NCBI GenBank assembly: GCA_021815405.1
Contig: JAKAGV010000001.1
Span: 310,001 to 374,000, forward strand
Direction: 5' to 3'
Length of the DNA stretch: 64,000 nucleotides
DNA from: Bacteroidota bacterium
GTDB taxonomy: Bacteria > Bacteroidota > Ignavibacteria > Ignavibacteriales > Ignavibacteriaceae
Shown here: in pieces, positions 8,244 to 17,644 of the stretch
Layout: each line of letters opens with the position of its first letter
Position numbering within the stretch: position 1 is the stretch's first letter
The notes under the pieces: model-generated
Told to the model about the DNA's origin: nothing
Seen by the model: only the letters and a program-made list of their open reading frames with translations
The model's database searches: none
Program-made: the position numbers and the translations under genes

Positions 8244-8984
8244 ATGGCTAAATTTTTTTCATATCTTTCCACAATATTGTTCATCGTTTATTTTTCTTGC
8301 GGATTTATTTATCCGCAAGAAATTGATATTGTTCATTATCTAAAACAAATAGAAGCGGGCAAAAAACTTGAAGTTAAAAAGGAACTTCCGGCACTTCAGA
8401 AGAAATATCCAAACGATCCATCAGTTCTATTTCTTCAGGGAGTACTGACTGATGATGGACAAAAGGCTGCGGATATTTATTCAAACATTCTTACTAATTA
8501 TCCCGGCAGCCGCTATGCAGATGCTGCAGTCTACCGGTTATATACTTACTACTTTGCCCTGGGTAATTATTCAAAAGCGAAAAATTATTTGGACATACTA
8601 AAAGTAGAATATCCTCAATCGCCTTATATTTCAATTGCAGAAAGAAAAATTCCGGATAAAAATTCTCTTCTTACAGAAAACAATATTAGCAAAAATGAAT
8701 TAAGAAAATCAGCTCCAGTAAGTAGTGAGGAAAATTATGAATATACAATTCAGGCAGGAGCATTTACTGTTTTGGATAACGCAGATGCCTTAATGAAAGA
8801 ATTCAAAGATGCCGGATATTTTTCAAGGGTTGAAGACAAATTAGTAGCAGGTACTAACTTTCACGTTGTTTACGTCGGAAAATTTGTAAACCAGGATGAT
8901 GCAGAAAATTTTGTAAAACAGATAAATTCTAAGTTCAATCTTAACGGAGTTATAGTTAAGTTCGATTTTGCGAATGAAAAATAA
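8244..8984 (+). CDS. Exported SPOR-domain protein
   Basis: The start is taken at ATG 8244; a TTG at 8232 would add four residues. An N-terminal hydrophobic signal (about 5-25) ends near YPQ. The middle is TPR-like (about 30-125: FLQGVLTDDGQKAADIYSNIL, AAVYRLYTYYFALGNYSKAKNYL). The last 75 residues form a SPOR domain (YTIQAGAF..., FHVVYVGKFVNQDDAENFV). SPOR domains bind denuded peptidoglycan glycans, usually at division sites, so a periplasmic envelope role is likely. It sits 14 bases before the next gene, suggesting co-transcription. Confidence 0.8.
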   Translation: MAKFFSYLSTILFIVYFSCGFIYPQEIDIVHYLKQIEAGKKLEVKKELPALQKKYPNDPSVLFLQGVLTDDGQKAADIYSNILTNYPGSRYADAAVYRLYTYYFALGNYSKAKNYLDILKVEYPQSPYISIAERKIPDKNSLLTENNISKNELRKSAPVSSEENYEYTIQAGAFTVLDNADALMKEFKDAGYFSRVEDKLVAGTNFHVVYVGKFVNQDDAENFVKQINSKFNLNGVIVKFDFANEK

Positions 8985-8998
8985 GGTCCGGGGAAATC

Positions 8999-9769
8999 TT
9001 GAAGATAAAATTTATAGGAACAGGATCAGGGATAACATCATTAAAAAGATTTCATTCATCTTTATTATTTTCGGAACCAAAATATAAATTGCTTATCGAT
9101 GCTGGTGACGGAATTTCAAAAGCGCTACTTACACAAAAAATCTCATTCAACTCTATAAATGGAATTGTAATATCACATCTTCACCCGGATCACTTCAGTG
9201 GTTTATCTTCCCTAATTGTGCAGATGAAGATTTCGGGAAGAAGAAATGATTTGAATATTTTTATCCACAACAACCTAGTTAAATTGATAAAAATATATCT
9301 ATACCAATCATATATTTTTAATGAAAGATTAGGTTTCAAATTAAATTATGTTGGCTTTGAGCACGAAGAAAGAATAAAACTGACGACGGAATTATCATTT
9401 ATCTCTAAACAAAACTCTCACCTGGATCATTATAAAGCTTTTGATAAAGGCAATACACTAAGTTTTTCCTGCAGCAGTTTTTTATTTCAATATAGGGATA
9501 AAGATATTTTTTATTCCGGAGACATGGGAGGCAAAAATGATTTATATCTATTCGGCGATACAAAACCAAAAGTACTGATTACAGAAATATCTCATATAGA
9601 CATTTCGGACATTCTCACTATTTTGCGATCATTTGAAAAGGGAAAAATTATTCTGACCCACATAAGCGACGAAGATGAAATTAAGCTAGAACGACTTTTT
9701 AATTCACTTAATAAGAAGGAACTGAAAAGAATAACTACCGCGTATGACGGATTGACAATAAGCATATAA
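8999..9769 (+). CDS. Metallo-beta-lactamase-fold hydrolase, RNase Z-like
   Basis: The 256-residue protein opens with the MKIKFIGTGSG strand typical of RNase Z-type metallo-hydrolases, which supports the TTG start at 8999. The metal motif is HLHPDH (His60, His62, Asp64, His65), with further ligands expected at the YSGDMGG region (about 175) and the late LTHISDED histidine (about 223). The substrate is unclear. tRNA 3' processing RNase Z is one option, but the protein is shorter than typical ElaC/RNase Z and lacks an obvious exosite arm. It could instead be a phosphodiesterase-like member. Confidence 0.72.
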   Translation: MKIKFIGTGSGITSLKRFHSSLLFSEPKYKLLIDAGDGISKALLTQKISFNSINGIVISHLHPDHFSGLSSLIVQMKISGRRNDLNIFIHNNLVKLIKIYLYQSYIFNERLGFKLNYVGFEHEERIKLTTELSFISKQNSHLDHYKAFDKGNTLSFSCSSFLFQYRDKDIFYSGDMGGKNDLYLFGDTKPKVLITEISHIDISDILTILRSFEKGKIILTHISDEDEIKLERLFNSLNKKELKRITTAYDGLTISI

Positions 9770-9815
9770 ATTTCGGCATACTTTATTTTATCTTTAATAA
9801 AGGCTCAAATTCTGA

Positions 9816-9823
9816 TATATTTG
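9816..9823 (+). promoter_or_regulatory. Candidate -7 element before the sigma-54 activator gene
   Basis: TATATTTG matches TAnnTTTG, 68 bases before the ATG at 9891. No clear -33 TTG was found about 20 bp upstream, so support is weak. Confidence 0.3.
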
Positions 9824-9890
9824 TGTTGAAAAAAGTTTTCTATTTGGTTAATATTTTAAAATTTAGCAGGCATTTAATTTTATTAAGGCA

Positions 9891-10994
9891 ATGACAATCG
9901 AAGAATTTAAAAATCAATTCGGAATCATCGGAAAGACAAAGGAAATCCGGGACTTAATAGATATAACGATGCAAGTTGCAAAGTCAGATATTTCTGTTCT
10001 GATATACGGTGAAAGCGGCACAGGTAAAGAAATTTTCGCACGTGCCATTCATGAATACAGTAATAGGGCTGATAAACAATTCTTAAGTATTAATTGCGGC
10101 GCAATACCAGAAGGGATACTTGAGAGTGAACTCTTTGGTCATAAAAAAGGTTCTTTTACCGGCGCGTTAGAAAACAGAAAAGGCTATTTTGAAATAACTG
10201 ACGGCGGAACACTTTTCTTAGATGAGATTGGGGAAATGCCTTTAATGACTCAGGTGAAGCTGCTTCGTGCAATTGAATCAAAAGAATTTATTAAGCTTGG
10301 CTCTGAAACCGTAACTAAAGTTGATGTCAGAATAATTGCAGCAACCAATAAGGATCTTCAGACTGAAGTTGAGGCTAAACGATTTCGGGAAGATTTATAT
10401 TTCAGATTGAAGGCAGTAACATTGAGCATTCCTCCATTAAGAAAAAGGAAAGCTGATATTGAAGAATTGACGCAACATTTCATAAAAAATTATTGTGAAG
10501 AACATAAAATTAATCCTCCATCAATAACACCAGGGGCACTTGAATTATTAAAAAATTATGATTGGCCCGGAAACGTAAGGGAGCTTAAAAATACGGTTGA
10601 ATCAGCAATTGCCTTGAACCGCAACGGATCATTAAATGAACAGTCATTTATACCTTTGATTAAATTAGATGGAGAATCGCAGCCGGTAAGGAATCTTCCG
10701 GTATATTTGAATAGGACAAAAGAAGAATTAGACAGAGAATTAATGTACCGTGCATTGTTCGAAATAAAAAAAGATATAATGGAATTGAAAGACCTGATTT
10801 ATCAACAAAAGAATGAAAATCAGCCTGAAGAAAAGAGTAATGATGTTGAAATTATTAAGCCGCTTGATGTAATAGAAAAGGAAGCAATAAAGAATGCTTT
10901 AGAACAAACGAAGGGGAATAAAAGAAATGCGGCTAGAATGCTTAAAATAAGCGAAAGAACATTATACAGAAAAATTAAAGAATATGATTTATAG
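9891..10994 (+). CDS. Sigma-54-dependent transcriptional activator without receiver domain
   Basis: The 367-residue protein is an AAA+ sigma-54 interaction domain plus a DNA-binding tail. Walker A is GESGTGKE (40-47), the sigma-54 contact loop is GSFTGA (87-92), Walker B ends at Asp111-Glu112 (GGTLFLDEIGEM), and an arginine-rich sensor region LRKRKADIEEL follows. A Fis-type helix-turn-helix ends the protein (NKRNAARMLKISERTLYRK). No N-terminal receiver, GAF or PAS domain precedes it, as in PspF-like activators, so its input must come from a partner protein or from level control. In Bacteroidota a similar activator commonly sits between miaB and lptE (recalled from memory), and the same order holds here. 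Confidence 0.92.
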   Translation: MTIEEFKNQFGIIGKTKEIRDLIDITMQVAKSDISVLIYGESGTGKEIFARAIHEYSNRADKQFLSINCGAIPEGILESELFGHKKGSFTGALENRKGYFEITDGGTLFLDEIGEMPLMTQVKLLRAIESKEFIKLGSETVTKVDVRIIAATNKDLQTEVEAKRFREDLYFRLKAVTLSIPPLRKRKADIEELTQHFIKNYCEEHKINPPSITPGALELLKNYDWPGNVRELKNTVESAIALNRNGSLNEQSFIPLIKLDGESQPVRNLPVYLNRTKEELDRELMYRALFEIKKDIMELKDLIYQQKNENQPEEKSNDVEIIKPLDVIEKEAIKNALEQTKGNKRNAARMLKISERTLYRKIKEYDL

Positions 10995-11073
10995 CTACGT
11001 CATTTCGCTAAAAAAACAGCTAAAATTAAAGATAATGCAAATCATCGGAAGAAAATCAGAGCACGGAATATTT

Positions 11074-11589
11074 ATGCATCTCTTTCGAAGTCTAATTCTT
11101 CCCTTGTTTATAATTTTTATCATGATTAATTTTACATCCTGTTGTGTTTATTCTTTTACCGGAGCTTCTGTTCCGAAGCATATAAAGAGTATTTCTATTT
11201 CTCCTGCAATAGATAGAAGTGGCTCGGGCGTATCAAACTTAAGTGAACTGTTTACGAATAAACTTACACAAAAATTTATAGACGACAATACGCTGAGGGT
11301 CGCTAATAAGGCGAATGCAGATGCTTCACTTGATTGTACGATTACTTCATTAACTGACGCGCCATCGGTTGTTGCGGCAGGCGAAAACGTTACCACCAGA
11401 AGAATCACAATCACCGTACAAGCTACCTACAGAGATTTAGTAAAGAGAAAGACGATCTTTGATAAGAGCTTTTCTAATTACGGCGATTACCCGGCTACCG
11501 GCGGAATAAATGAAAGACAAACTGCGATTGAGACCGCTATCGATCGCATTACAGATGATATACTTCTCGATACGGTTTCGGGATGGTAA
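11074..11589 (+). CDS. LptE-like LPS-assembly lipoprotein
   Basis: From ATG 11074 the product is 171 residues with a lipoprotein signal: hydrophobic residues 4-20, then FTSC with Cys23. ATGs at 10984 (overlapping the previous gene by 11 bases) and 11035 are in frame but would put a charged stretch before the signal. The mature part has YSFTGASVPKHIKSISISPAIDRSG, SELFTNKLTQKFIDDNTLRV and a repeated NADASLDCTITS strand, the alpha/beta layout of LptE, which plugs LptD in the outer membrane. Position right after the sigma-54 activator matches the usual Bacteroidota context. Family assignment is by pattern, so moderate confidence. Confidence 0.75.
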   Translation: MHLFRSLILPLFIIFIMINFTSCCVYSFTGASVPKHIKSISISPAIDRSGSGVSNLSELFTNKLTQKFIDDNTLRVANKANADASLDCTITSLTDAPSVVAAGENVTTRRITITVQATYRDLVKRKTIFDKSFSNYGDYPATGGINERQTAIETAIDRITDDILLDTVSGW

Positions 11590-11621
11590 GACAATTAATT
11601 TTTTAAGGTAATAAAATAAAA

Positions 11622-13073
11622 ATGGATAATGTAGTACTAATTTCGTATTTCATTTCACTCACGATTCTTTTTATTTTCGGTCTGCACGGCTTCATAATGA
11701 TTTACTACTATAACAAGTATAAGAATGTGAAGTACACGCCGAAAAAAGATTTTTCTCCTACAGCAACAGTTACAATTCAACTTCCCCTTTACAACGAGCT
11801 ATATGTTGTAGAGCGATTAATAAACGCTGTCTGCGAGATTGATTATCCCAAAGACAAAATGGAAATCCAGGTTCTTGATGATTCAACGGACGAGACAGTG
11901 CAAATTACTGCCAAGGTTGTTGAAGAAAAACGTAAGGCTGGTTTTGATATTATTCATGTTAGGCGAGACAGCCGCGAAGGCTTTAAAGCAGGTGCGCTTA
12001 AAGAAGGAATGAAGACTGCTAAGGGAGAGTACATTGCTATTTTTGATGCAGACTTTATTCCTCAAAAGGAATTCCTCAAGAAAACATTAGCATTTTTCAA
12101 CGACGATAAAGTCGGTATGGTTCAAACCAGGTGGGAACATATTAACGGCGACTATTCAATTTTGACAAGAGCTCAAGCTCTAGCTTTAGACGGTCATTTT
12201 GTAATTGAGCAGACTGTTAGAAATAAAGCAGGGTTCTTTATTAATTTCAATGGTACGGGCGGAGTTTGGAGAAGAAGCTGTATTGAAGATGCCGGCAACT
12301 GGGACGGCGATACTTTAACTGAAGATCTTGACCTTAGCTATCGTGCTCAATTAAACGGATGGAAATTTATTTATCTCAAAGATTTTACTTCGCCTGCAGA
12401 ATTGCCTTCGGAAATAAACGCACTAAAATCCCAGCAGTTCAGGTGGACGAAAGGTGCAATTGAGACTGCAAAGAAAATTCTTCCGTTAGTCTGGAAATCA
12501 AAAATCCCGCTGCGTGTAAAAATTCAATCTACTTTTCATTTAACCAACAACATTGTTTTCCCATTTATTTTACTAGCTGCAATTTTGAATGTGCCGCTAA
12601 TCTTCATTAAAAACAGCGGACCGCATCATGCTTATTTTGCAATGATGTCTATCTTCGTATTAGCTTTTATCGGTTCATTTTTATTTTATCTTTATTCACA
12701 AAAAGATATCCGGACTGATTGGAGAAAAAAGATTGTACTTTTCCCGTTATTTATGGCTGGAAGTATGGGCTTTGCAGTAAACAACTCCCGTGCAGTTTTT
12801 GAAGGGCTGATGAATCGAAAAAGTGAATTTGTGAGGACACCAAAGTTTAAAGTTGTTGACGGGAAAGATTCATGGATCGGGAAAAAATATACCAATAGAA
12901 AATTAGGCTTTTCGGTATATGTTGAATTAATCATGGCTATTTACTGTCTGATAGGTGTTGCATCTTCAATATATTTTGCTGAGATAGCAGCATTACCATT
13001 TCAAATTTTATTCTTCCTTGGATTTTCTTTTGTCTCGTTGACATCGATTAAGCATGCTTACACAAAAGCATAG
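11622..13073 (+). CDS. Membrane GT2 glycosyltransferase, cellulose-synthase-like
   Basis: The 483-residue protein has an N-terminal membrane segment (about 5-28), a GT2 catalytic domain and three or four C-terminal membrane segments (about 305-480). Catalytic signatures are LPLYNE, VLDDSTDET, FDADF (metal-binding DxD type), TEDLDLSYR (base) and QQFRWTKG (QxxRW). This arrangement fits processive or lipid-linked GT2 enzymes related to CSLA/CSLC glucosyl/mannosyl transferases. Donor and acceptor sugars cannot be read from the sequence. It is 33 bases after the lptE-like gene and 11 before a TPR gene, so probably one operon. Confidence 0.85.
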   Translation: MDNVVLISYFISLTILFIFGLHGFIMIYYYNKYKNVKYTPKKDFSPTATVTIQLPLYNELYVVERLINAVCEIDYPKDKMEIQVLDDSTDETVQITAKVVEEKRKAGFDIIHVRRDSREGFKAGALKEGMKTAKGEYIAIFDADFIPQKEFLKKTLAFFNDDKVGMVQTRWEHINGDYSILTRAQALALDGHFVIEQTVRNKAGFFINFNGTGGVWRRSCIEDAGNWDGDTLTEDLDLSYRAQLNGWKFIYLKDFTSPAELPSEINALKSQQFRWTKGAIETAKKILPLVWKSKIPLRVKIQSTFHLTNNIVFPFILLAAILNVPLIFIKNSGPHHAYFAMMSIFVLAFIGSFLFYLYSQKDIRTDWRKKIVLFPLFMAGSMGFAVNNSRAVFEGLMNRKSEFVRTPKFKVVDGKDSWIGKKYTNRKLGFSVYVELIMAIYCLIGVASSIYFAEIAALPFQILFFLGFSFVSLTSIKHAYTKA

Positions 13074-13083
13074 GAAGTAAATA

Positions 13084-13791
13084 TTGGCAAAGTCGACATC
13101 AGAAATATTCAACGACAAAGTCAGATTAATTTATGAGTATAACAATCAATCTCCGTTGTTTGTTAAAGTAGCAAACACGGAGATTGAAAATAATAATATT
13201 GATTCTGCCATAGAAATCCTGAATAAAGGAATTCAAGTTTACCCTCAATATGCAACAGCCTTTTTCCTATTAGGAAAGGCTTTTATGTTAGCCGGTAATT
13301 ATTCTTCGGCTCTTAAGCAAATCAAAAAAGGCAGCGATTTAATCCGTTCTAAAAAAACTTATGATTTTTATTTTAAAGAGCTTGAAAATAATAAGAAACA
13401 GAGATCGGTATTTCAGTCTAGCTCAAGAAACTTCTTCGTTCCTGAAAAAGAAAATTCTGCTGATAAACAAGAAGGTGAAAGTTATAGCTTCAAAAATCAT
13501 TCTGATGAAAACGAAAAACAATCTGTTGATGATAGATTAGGTCAGATAGCCAAAGAAATCTCTAATGCAAAAATACCAGAAGCAGCCGGGATAGCAGAAT
13601 TTCAAGAAGATCTTTTAGCCGGCGCTAACGGAAATATGATAGTTTCAGAAACACTTGCAAAGATTTACGCAGCACAGGGCGAGTTAAAAGAAGCGATTGA
13701 AGTCTATAAAAAATTGATAAAGAAGGATTCATCCAAAGAAAAATATTATCTTGGAAAAATAAGTGAGCTTAATTCACAACTTGAATCTTAA
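13084..13791 (+). CDS. Cytoplasmic TPR protein downstream of the GT2 gene
   Basis: The 235-residue protein begins at TTG 13084 with no signal peptide. Two TPR-like helices pairs (EIENNNIDSAIEILNKGIQV, ATAFFLLGKAFMLAGNYSSAL) are followed by a polar low-complexity linker (about 105-160) and another TPR pair at the C-terminus (ETLAKIYAAQGELKEAIEVY). Such proteins are adaptors. The 11-base gap after the glycosyltransferase suggests it may work with that enzyme; this is context only. Confidence 0.72.
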   Translation: MAKSTSEIFNDKVRLIYEYNNQSPLFVKVANTEIENNNIDSAIEILNKGIQVYPQYATAFFLLGKAFMLAGNYSSALKQIKKGSDLIRSKKTYDFYFKELENNKKQRSVFQSSSRNFFVPEKENSADKQEGESYSFKNHSDENEKQSVDDRLGQIAKEISNAKIPEAAGIAEFQEDLLAGANGNMIVSETLAKIYAAQGELKEAIEVYKKLIKKDSSKEKYYLGKISELNSQLES

Positions 13792-13830
13792 TCCGGTCAA
13801 ATTTCCCTCAATAAACATTTCTAAAATAAA

Positions 13831-14445
13831 ATGAATCCGAAGTTCAAAGCAAAAAAATTAGGAAGAGATTTTTATACCCGTGAGCTACTCACGGTTGCAA
13901 AAGAACTTTTGGGAAAAATATTAGTCAAAAAAGAAAAAGGGAAGATATTATCCGGCAGAATTGTGGAAGTTGAAGCTTACGATGGTTCAATAGATGAAGC
14001 AGCGCATACTTATATCGGCAAGACCAAGCGTAATGAAATAATGTTTAGAGCGGGCGGTTTCCTTTACGTTTATTTTACTTATGGTGCACACTTTTGCAGT
14101 AATGTTGTTACCGGAGATGAAGGCAAAGGTACTGCAGTTTTAATACGCGCTATTGAGCCAGTGGAAGGAATTGAAGTAATGGTTAAAAACCGTTACGGAA
14201 AAAATTTGGTAAGTGAAAAAGAAAGATATAATTTAACAAGCGGTCCAGGAAAAGTTTGCCAGGCACTATCAATAACAAAAAAGCATTACGGTTACGATTT
14301 AACCGGCGATAAAATATTCTTGCTGGATCAACCGATGATTAAGCCGGACGACATTGTGGTTGCAAAGAGAATCGGTATAAAAAAATCCGTTGATTTGCCA
14401 TGGCGTTTTTATATTAAAGATAATCGTTATGTTTCGAGGAAATGA
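13831..14445 (+). CDS. DNA-3-methyladenine glycosylase, AAG/MPG family
   Basis: The 204-residue enzyme matches the mammalian-type AAG/MPG family, which removes alkylated purines from DNA in base excision repair. Signatures are RDFYTRELLTVAKELLGK, the IVEVEAYDG strand with the catalytic Glu, DEAAHTYIGKTKRNEIMF, and the YVYFTYGAHFCSNVV core, then RAIEP and LTSGPGKVCQAL. It overlaps the next gene by 4 bases (ATGA), so the two are translationally coupled although their functions look unrelated. Confidence 0.93.
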   Translation: MNPKFKAKKLGRDFYTRELLTVAKELLGKILVKKEKGKILSGRIVEVEAYDGSIDEAAHTYIGKTKRNEIMFRAGGFLYVYFTYGAHFCSNVVTGDEGKGTAVLIRAIEPVEGIEVMVKNRYGKNLVSEKERYNLTSGPGKVCQALSITKKHYGYDLTGDKIFLLDQPMIKPDDIVVAKRIGIKKSVDLPWRFYIKDNRYVSRK

Positions 14446-15485
14446 TTAAGCCAAAAAATCTTTTGATTGTCCGGACAGACAGAATTGGTGATGTTATACT
14501 ATCGCTGCCGCTTGCCGGAATAGTTAAGAAGCATTTCCCCGAATGTAAGGTGACCTTTTTGCTTAGGGAATATACCAGATGTTTGGCGGTTGGTAATCCG
14601 AACATAGATGAAATAATTATCTTAACTGAAAAAGCCGGCAAGATTAGTCTAAGAAAAAATATATCCAAAATTTCTCACCGTAAGTTTGATTCCGTAATTT
14701 TGGTTTATCCAACTTTTATTACAGCATTAATAATTTTCCTATCCGGAATAAAAAACAGGATAGGAACAGGATACAGGTGGTATTCATTCCTTTTCAACCG
14801 AAAAATTTATAAGCACAGAAAGTTTGCAGAGAAGCACGAGTTGGAATTTAATGTTGAGATGCTAAACGAATTTGGAATTCAAGAAGAGGTCAACGAAGAT
14901 AAAGTAATTTTCAATTTGAAACCGGAAGAGAAGAGTAATACTTTAATCGAAGAATTATTCTCGGCAAATAATATTCAAAATGATAAACCGGTAATTATTA
15001 TACATCCAGGGAGCGGCGGCAGCGCTGTTGATTTGCCTCTTGAAAAGTTTAAGGAATTAGTTCAGATTATAGCCTTGAAAACTGATTCTACAATAATTAT
15101 TACCGGTACCGACTCGGAAAAATCAATCTGCAGCGACCTTGTAATTTCAGATAAGATTTATAATTTTGCCGGTAAGGTTGATCTTGCCGGGCTGATTGCT
15201 TTAATTGATAAGTCGGATATTTTTATTTCGAATTCAACCGGACCGATTCATATCGCGGCAGCGTTAGGAAAATTTACGATTGGATTTTATCCAAAGATTC
15301 TTTCATGCTCACCGCGAAGATGGGGTCCTTACACAATTAAAAAAAATATCTTTACACCGGAAATAGAATGCTCTAATTGCACAAGAGGTCAATGTGAAAG
15401 ATTAGACTGCATGAGCACTATCGATCCGGGAAAAGTTTTTAAAAGTATAGAAGAAGTATTTCATTCGCAACTACGGAGAATTTAA
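14442..15485 (+). CDS. GT9 ADP-heptose:LPS heptosyltransferase-like
   Basis: The 347-residue protein has the GT9 N-terminal strand (LLIVRTDRIGDVILSLPL), a central linker and a second Rossmann half with IIHPGSGG and SNSTGPIHIAAALGKFTIGFY, where SNSTGP(I/M)H is the donor-site signature. These enzymes transfer heptose from ADP-heptose to the LPS core at the cytoplasmic face. Length fits WaaC/WaaF. Which heptose is transferred, or whether another sugar is used, cannot be told. It overlaps the neighbours at both ends (4 bases and 1 base). Confidence 0.85.
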   Translation: MIKPKNLLIVRTDRIGDVILSLPLAGIVKKHFPECKVTFLLREYTRCLAVGNPNIDEIIILTEKAGKISLRKNISKISHRKFDSVILVYPTFITALIIFLSGIKNRIGTGYRWYSFLFNRKIYKHRKFAEKHELEFNVEMLNEFGIQEEVNEDKVIFNLKPEEKSNTLIEELFSANNIQNDKPVIIIHPGSGGSAVDLPLEKFKELVQIIALKTDSTIIITGTDSEKSICSDLVISDKIYNFAGKVDLAGLIALIDKSDIFISNSTGPIHIAAALGKFTIGFYPKILSCSPRRWGPYTIKKNIFTPEIECSNCTRGQCERLDCMSTIDPGKVFKSIEEVFHSQLRRI

Positions 15486-16270
15486 TGTATAAATATTTTG
15501 GTGCGTTATTTCTAGTTTTAATATTGTTCAGGTTGGCAAATGCTCAAGACGATGTAAAATTTAGGAAGATAGAAAATAAAGCATTTACTGTAGGAGAGAA
15601 GCTAACATTCGACGTTAAATATGGTTTTGTAACAGCCGGAGTAGCGACAATGGCTGTTCCAAGAATAAAGAGAATATCGGGGAGAGAAGTTTATAATATT
15701 ACATTTGATGTTAATTCGGTCCCGAGTTTTGATTGGATTTATAAAGTAAGAGATCATTACGAAACTTATGTTGATGTTCAAGGTCTGTTTCCATGGCGGT
15801 TTGAGCAGCACATCAGGGAAGGACACTTCAGCAGAGACTTCTCAGCTTTTTTCGATCAACGAAACGGAATAGCAAAAACTTCCAACGGCGAATATAAAAT
15901 TCCCCGTTATGTTAACGACATTGTTTCAGCTTTCTATTACGCCAGGACTTTAGACTTTTCCAAACTGAAGTACGGAGAAACAATTCAGTTAAAGAATTTT
16001 TATAAAGATACGGTATATACACTCGATGTAAAATATCTTGGCACTGATAAAGCTGAAGTTCCGGCTGGAACTTTTAATTGCATTGTGGTTGAGCCAATTA
16101 TAGTAAAAGGCGGGCTGTTTAAAAGCGAGGGAAGCATTTTTATCTGGCTTACCGACGATGAGCTTCACATACCGGTTAAGGTAAAGTCAAAGATAATTAT
16201 CGGTTCCATAGATGCTGTATTGACACATTATCAGGGTCTTGCCGGTAAACTTACATCAAAAATTAATTAA
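15485..16270 (+). CDS. DUF3108 exported protein
   Basis: The 261-residue protein has a signal peptide (about 1-20, ending NAQ) and a DUF3108-type beta-rich body: F(T)VGEKLTFDVKYGFVTAGVA, then RDHYETYVD, FEQHIREG and VPAGTFNCIVVEP. DUF3108 proteins are periplasmic, lipid-binding-like beta sandwiches of unknown role. Start overlaps the glycosyltransferase stop in TAATG, so it belongs to the same transcript. Confidence 0.82.
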   Translation: MYKYFGALFLVLILFRLANAQDDVKFRKIENKAFTVGEKLTFDVKYGFVTAGVATMAVPRIKRISGREVYNITFDVNSVPSFDWIYKVRDHYETYVDVQGLFPWRFEQHIREGHFSRDFSAFFDQRNGIAKTSNGEYKIPRYVNDIVSAFYYARTLDFSKLKYGETIQLKNFYKDTVYTLDVKYLGTDKAEVPAGTFNCIVVEPIIVKGGLFKSEGSIFIWLTDDELHIPVKVKSKIIIGSIDAVLTHYQGLAGKLTSKIN

Positions 16271-16307
16271 GGTAGAAAGTCAGTCTCCTTTTATTTATTT
16301 TCACATT

Positions 16308-17282
16308 ATGGATGAATTAAACAACAAACCCGAGCTTGACGAACAGTCTTCTGAAACAAACGAATCAGAGCAAAACAATTTGATGGATAATAATGGTATT
16401 AAGCCGAGAATTCACCCAATAACCGCGGCTCTTATCGGTTTATTCGGAGGCTTCTTTCTTTATCAATTTGTCGGCGGTGTGCTCATGCTGCTTGTGTTTG
16501 GATTTGACTTGAAGGATGCTCCTGTAAATAGCATGCGACTGATGACCGTAGCCGGTGAAATTCTTTTTATACTTCTGCCTGCGTTAATCTTTTCCAAAAT
16601 ATTTTATGAAGACGTTGGGCATATCATTCGCTTCAAGTTTCCTAAGGCGGAAGAAGTATTTTTATTCGTAATCGGCATCGCAGTTCTTATTCCAATGATC
16701 AATTATTATATCTCTATTCAGACTTACTTCATAAATGTTTGGTCTGTTAGCTCTCCATTTGTTCATGCCGTTAAATCTTTTCTTGATAAGTTAAACAGCA
16801 TGGTTGATCAAACATACAGCAATTTGTTAAGTACAAAATCTATTCTTGACGGACTTTTTGTAATAATAGTTGTCTCAGTTGTTCCGGCACTTTGTGAAGA
16901 GGTTATGTTTAGGGGCTTTATTCAAAAGAGTTTTGAGTTTAAACTAAAGCCAATATGGGCTGCAGTTATTACCGCAATTTTCTTCGGACTTTACCATTTC
17001 AATCCATATGGCTTAATTCCTTTAATTGGGCTTGGATTATATTTTGGATACGCTGCCTACATGAGCAACTCCATCTTTGTCCCCATGTCCCTGCATTTTG
17101 CCAATAATTTTATGGCGGTAATTTTTTATTTTATTTTCGGTGATGATGATGTAATAAATTCCACTATTGATAAAAACTTTAACCTTCAATCTTCACTATT
17201 GATTTTTACAGGTCTTTTGGTTTTATTCTTAGTAGTAATTTTCTTTATTAAAAGATATTATGAACAAACCAAGAAAGTATAG
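16308..17282 (+). CDS. CPBP-family intramembrane glutamic protease
   Basis: The ATG at 16308 is preferred; a TTG at 16239 would overlap the previous gene by 32 bases. The 324-residue protein has an acidic N-terminal tail and about seven or eight membrane segments. The Abi/CPBP active site is visible as CEEVMFRG (Glu197, Glu198) followed by FGLYHF and, later, MSLHFANNF with the conserved histidine and asparagine. Members cleave or process membrane substrates; in bacteria roles are mostly unknown. It is followed 8 bases later by a strongly SD-led gene. Confidence 0.88.
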   Translation: MDELNNKPELDEQSSETNESEQNNLMDNNGIKPRIHPITAALIGLFGGFFLYQFVGGVLMLLVFGFDLKDAPVNSMRLMTVAGEILFILLPALIFSKIFYEDVGHIIRFKFPKAEEVFLFVIGIAVLIPMINYYISIQTYFINVWSVSSPFVHAVKSFLDKLNSMVDQTYSNLLSTKSILDGLFVIIVVSVVPALCEEVMFRGFIQKSFEFKLKPIWAAVITAIFFGLYHFNPYGLIPLIGLGLYFGYAAYMSNSIFVPMSLHFANNFMAVIFYFIFGDDDVINSTIDKNFNLQSSLLIFTGLLVLFLVVIFFIKRYYEQTKKV

Positions 17283-17290
17283 GAGGAAAT

Positions 17291-17644
17291 ATGCCTGTTT
17301 GTCCTAATTGCGGTTATGAATATGTTTCCGGAATAACTTATTGTCGAGATTGCGGTGTTCCATTAGTTTCGGAAAACTATTATGTTAAGCCTGAAAATTG
17401 GAGCGAAGAAAACTGGGAAGTAGTTTATACTTCGAGCCAGGAATTTGAAGTTGAAATGCTGAAGGATAATCTTGAAGGAGCAGGGATCCCTGCGGCAATA
17501 CTTTCACAAAAAGATAGAAACTTTCCGGCTCCGGGTGATTTTTCCATCGTAAAGCTGCTGGTACATAAGGAAGATGTTCAAAGTGCTTTAAATTTTATTG
17601 AGCAAATAAAAAATCAATTACCAGGCGAGGAAGAAGAGAAGTAA
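17291..17644 (+). CDS. Zinc-ribbon plus DUF2007 protein
   Basis: The 117-residue protein begins with a CPNCG...CRDCG zinc ribbon (Cys4, Cys7, Cys18, Cys21) followed by a DUF2007-type signal-transducing domain (WEVVYTSSQEFEVEMLKDNLEGAGIPAAIL, then VKLLVHKEDVQSAL). DUF2007 domains are small ferredoxin-fold modules without known ligand. A full AGGAGG Shine-Dalgarno lies at 17281-17286, one of the clearest in the window. It shares one base with cdsA (TAATG). Confidence 0.82.
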   Translation: MPVCPNCGYEYVSGITYCRDCGVPLVSENYYVKPENWSEENWEVVYTSSQEFEVEMLKDNLEGAGIPAAILSQKDRNFPAPGDFSIVKLLVHKEDVQSALNFIEQIKNQLPGEEEEK

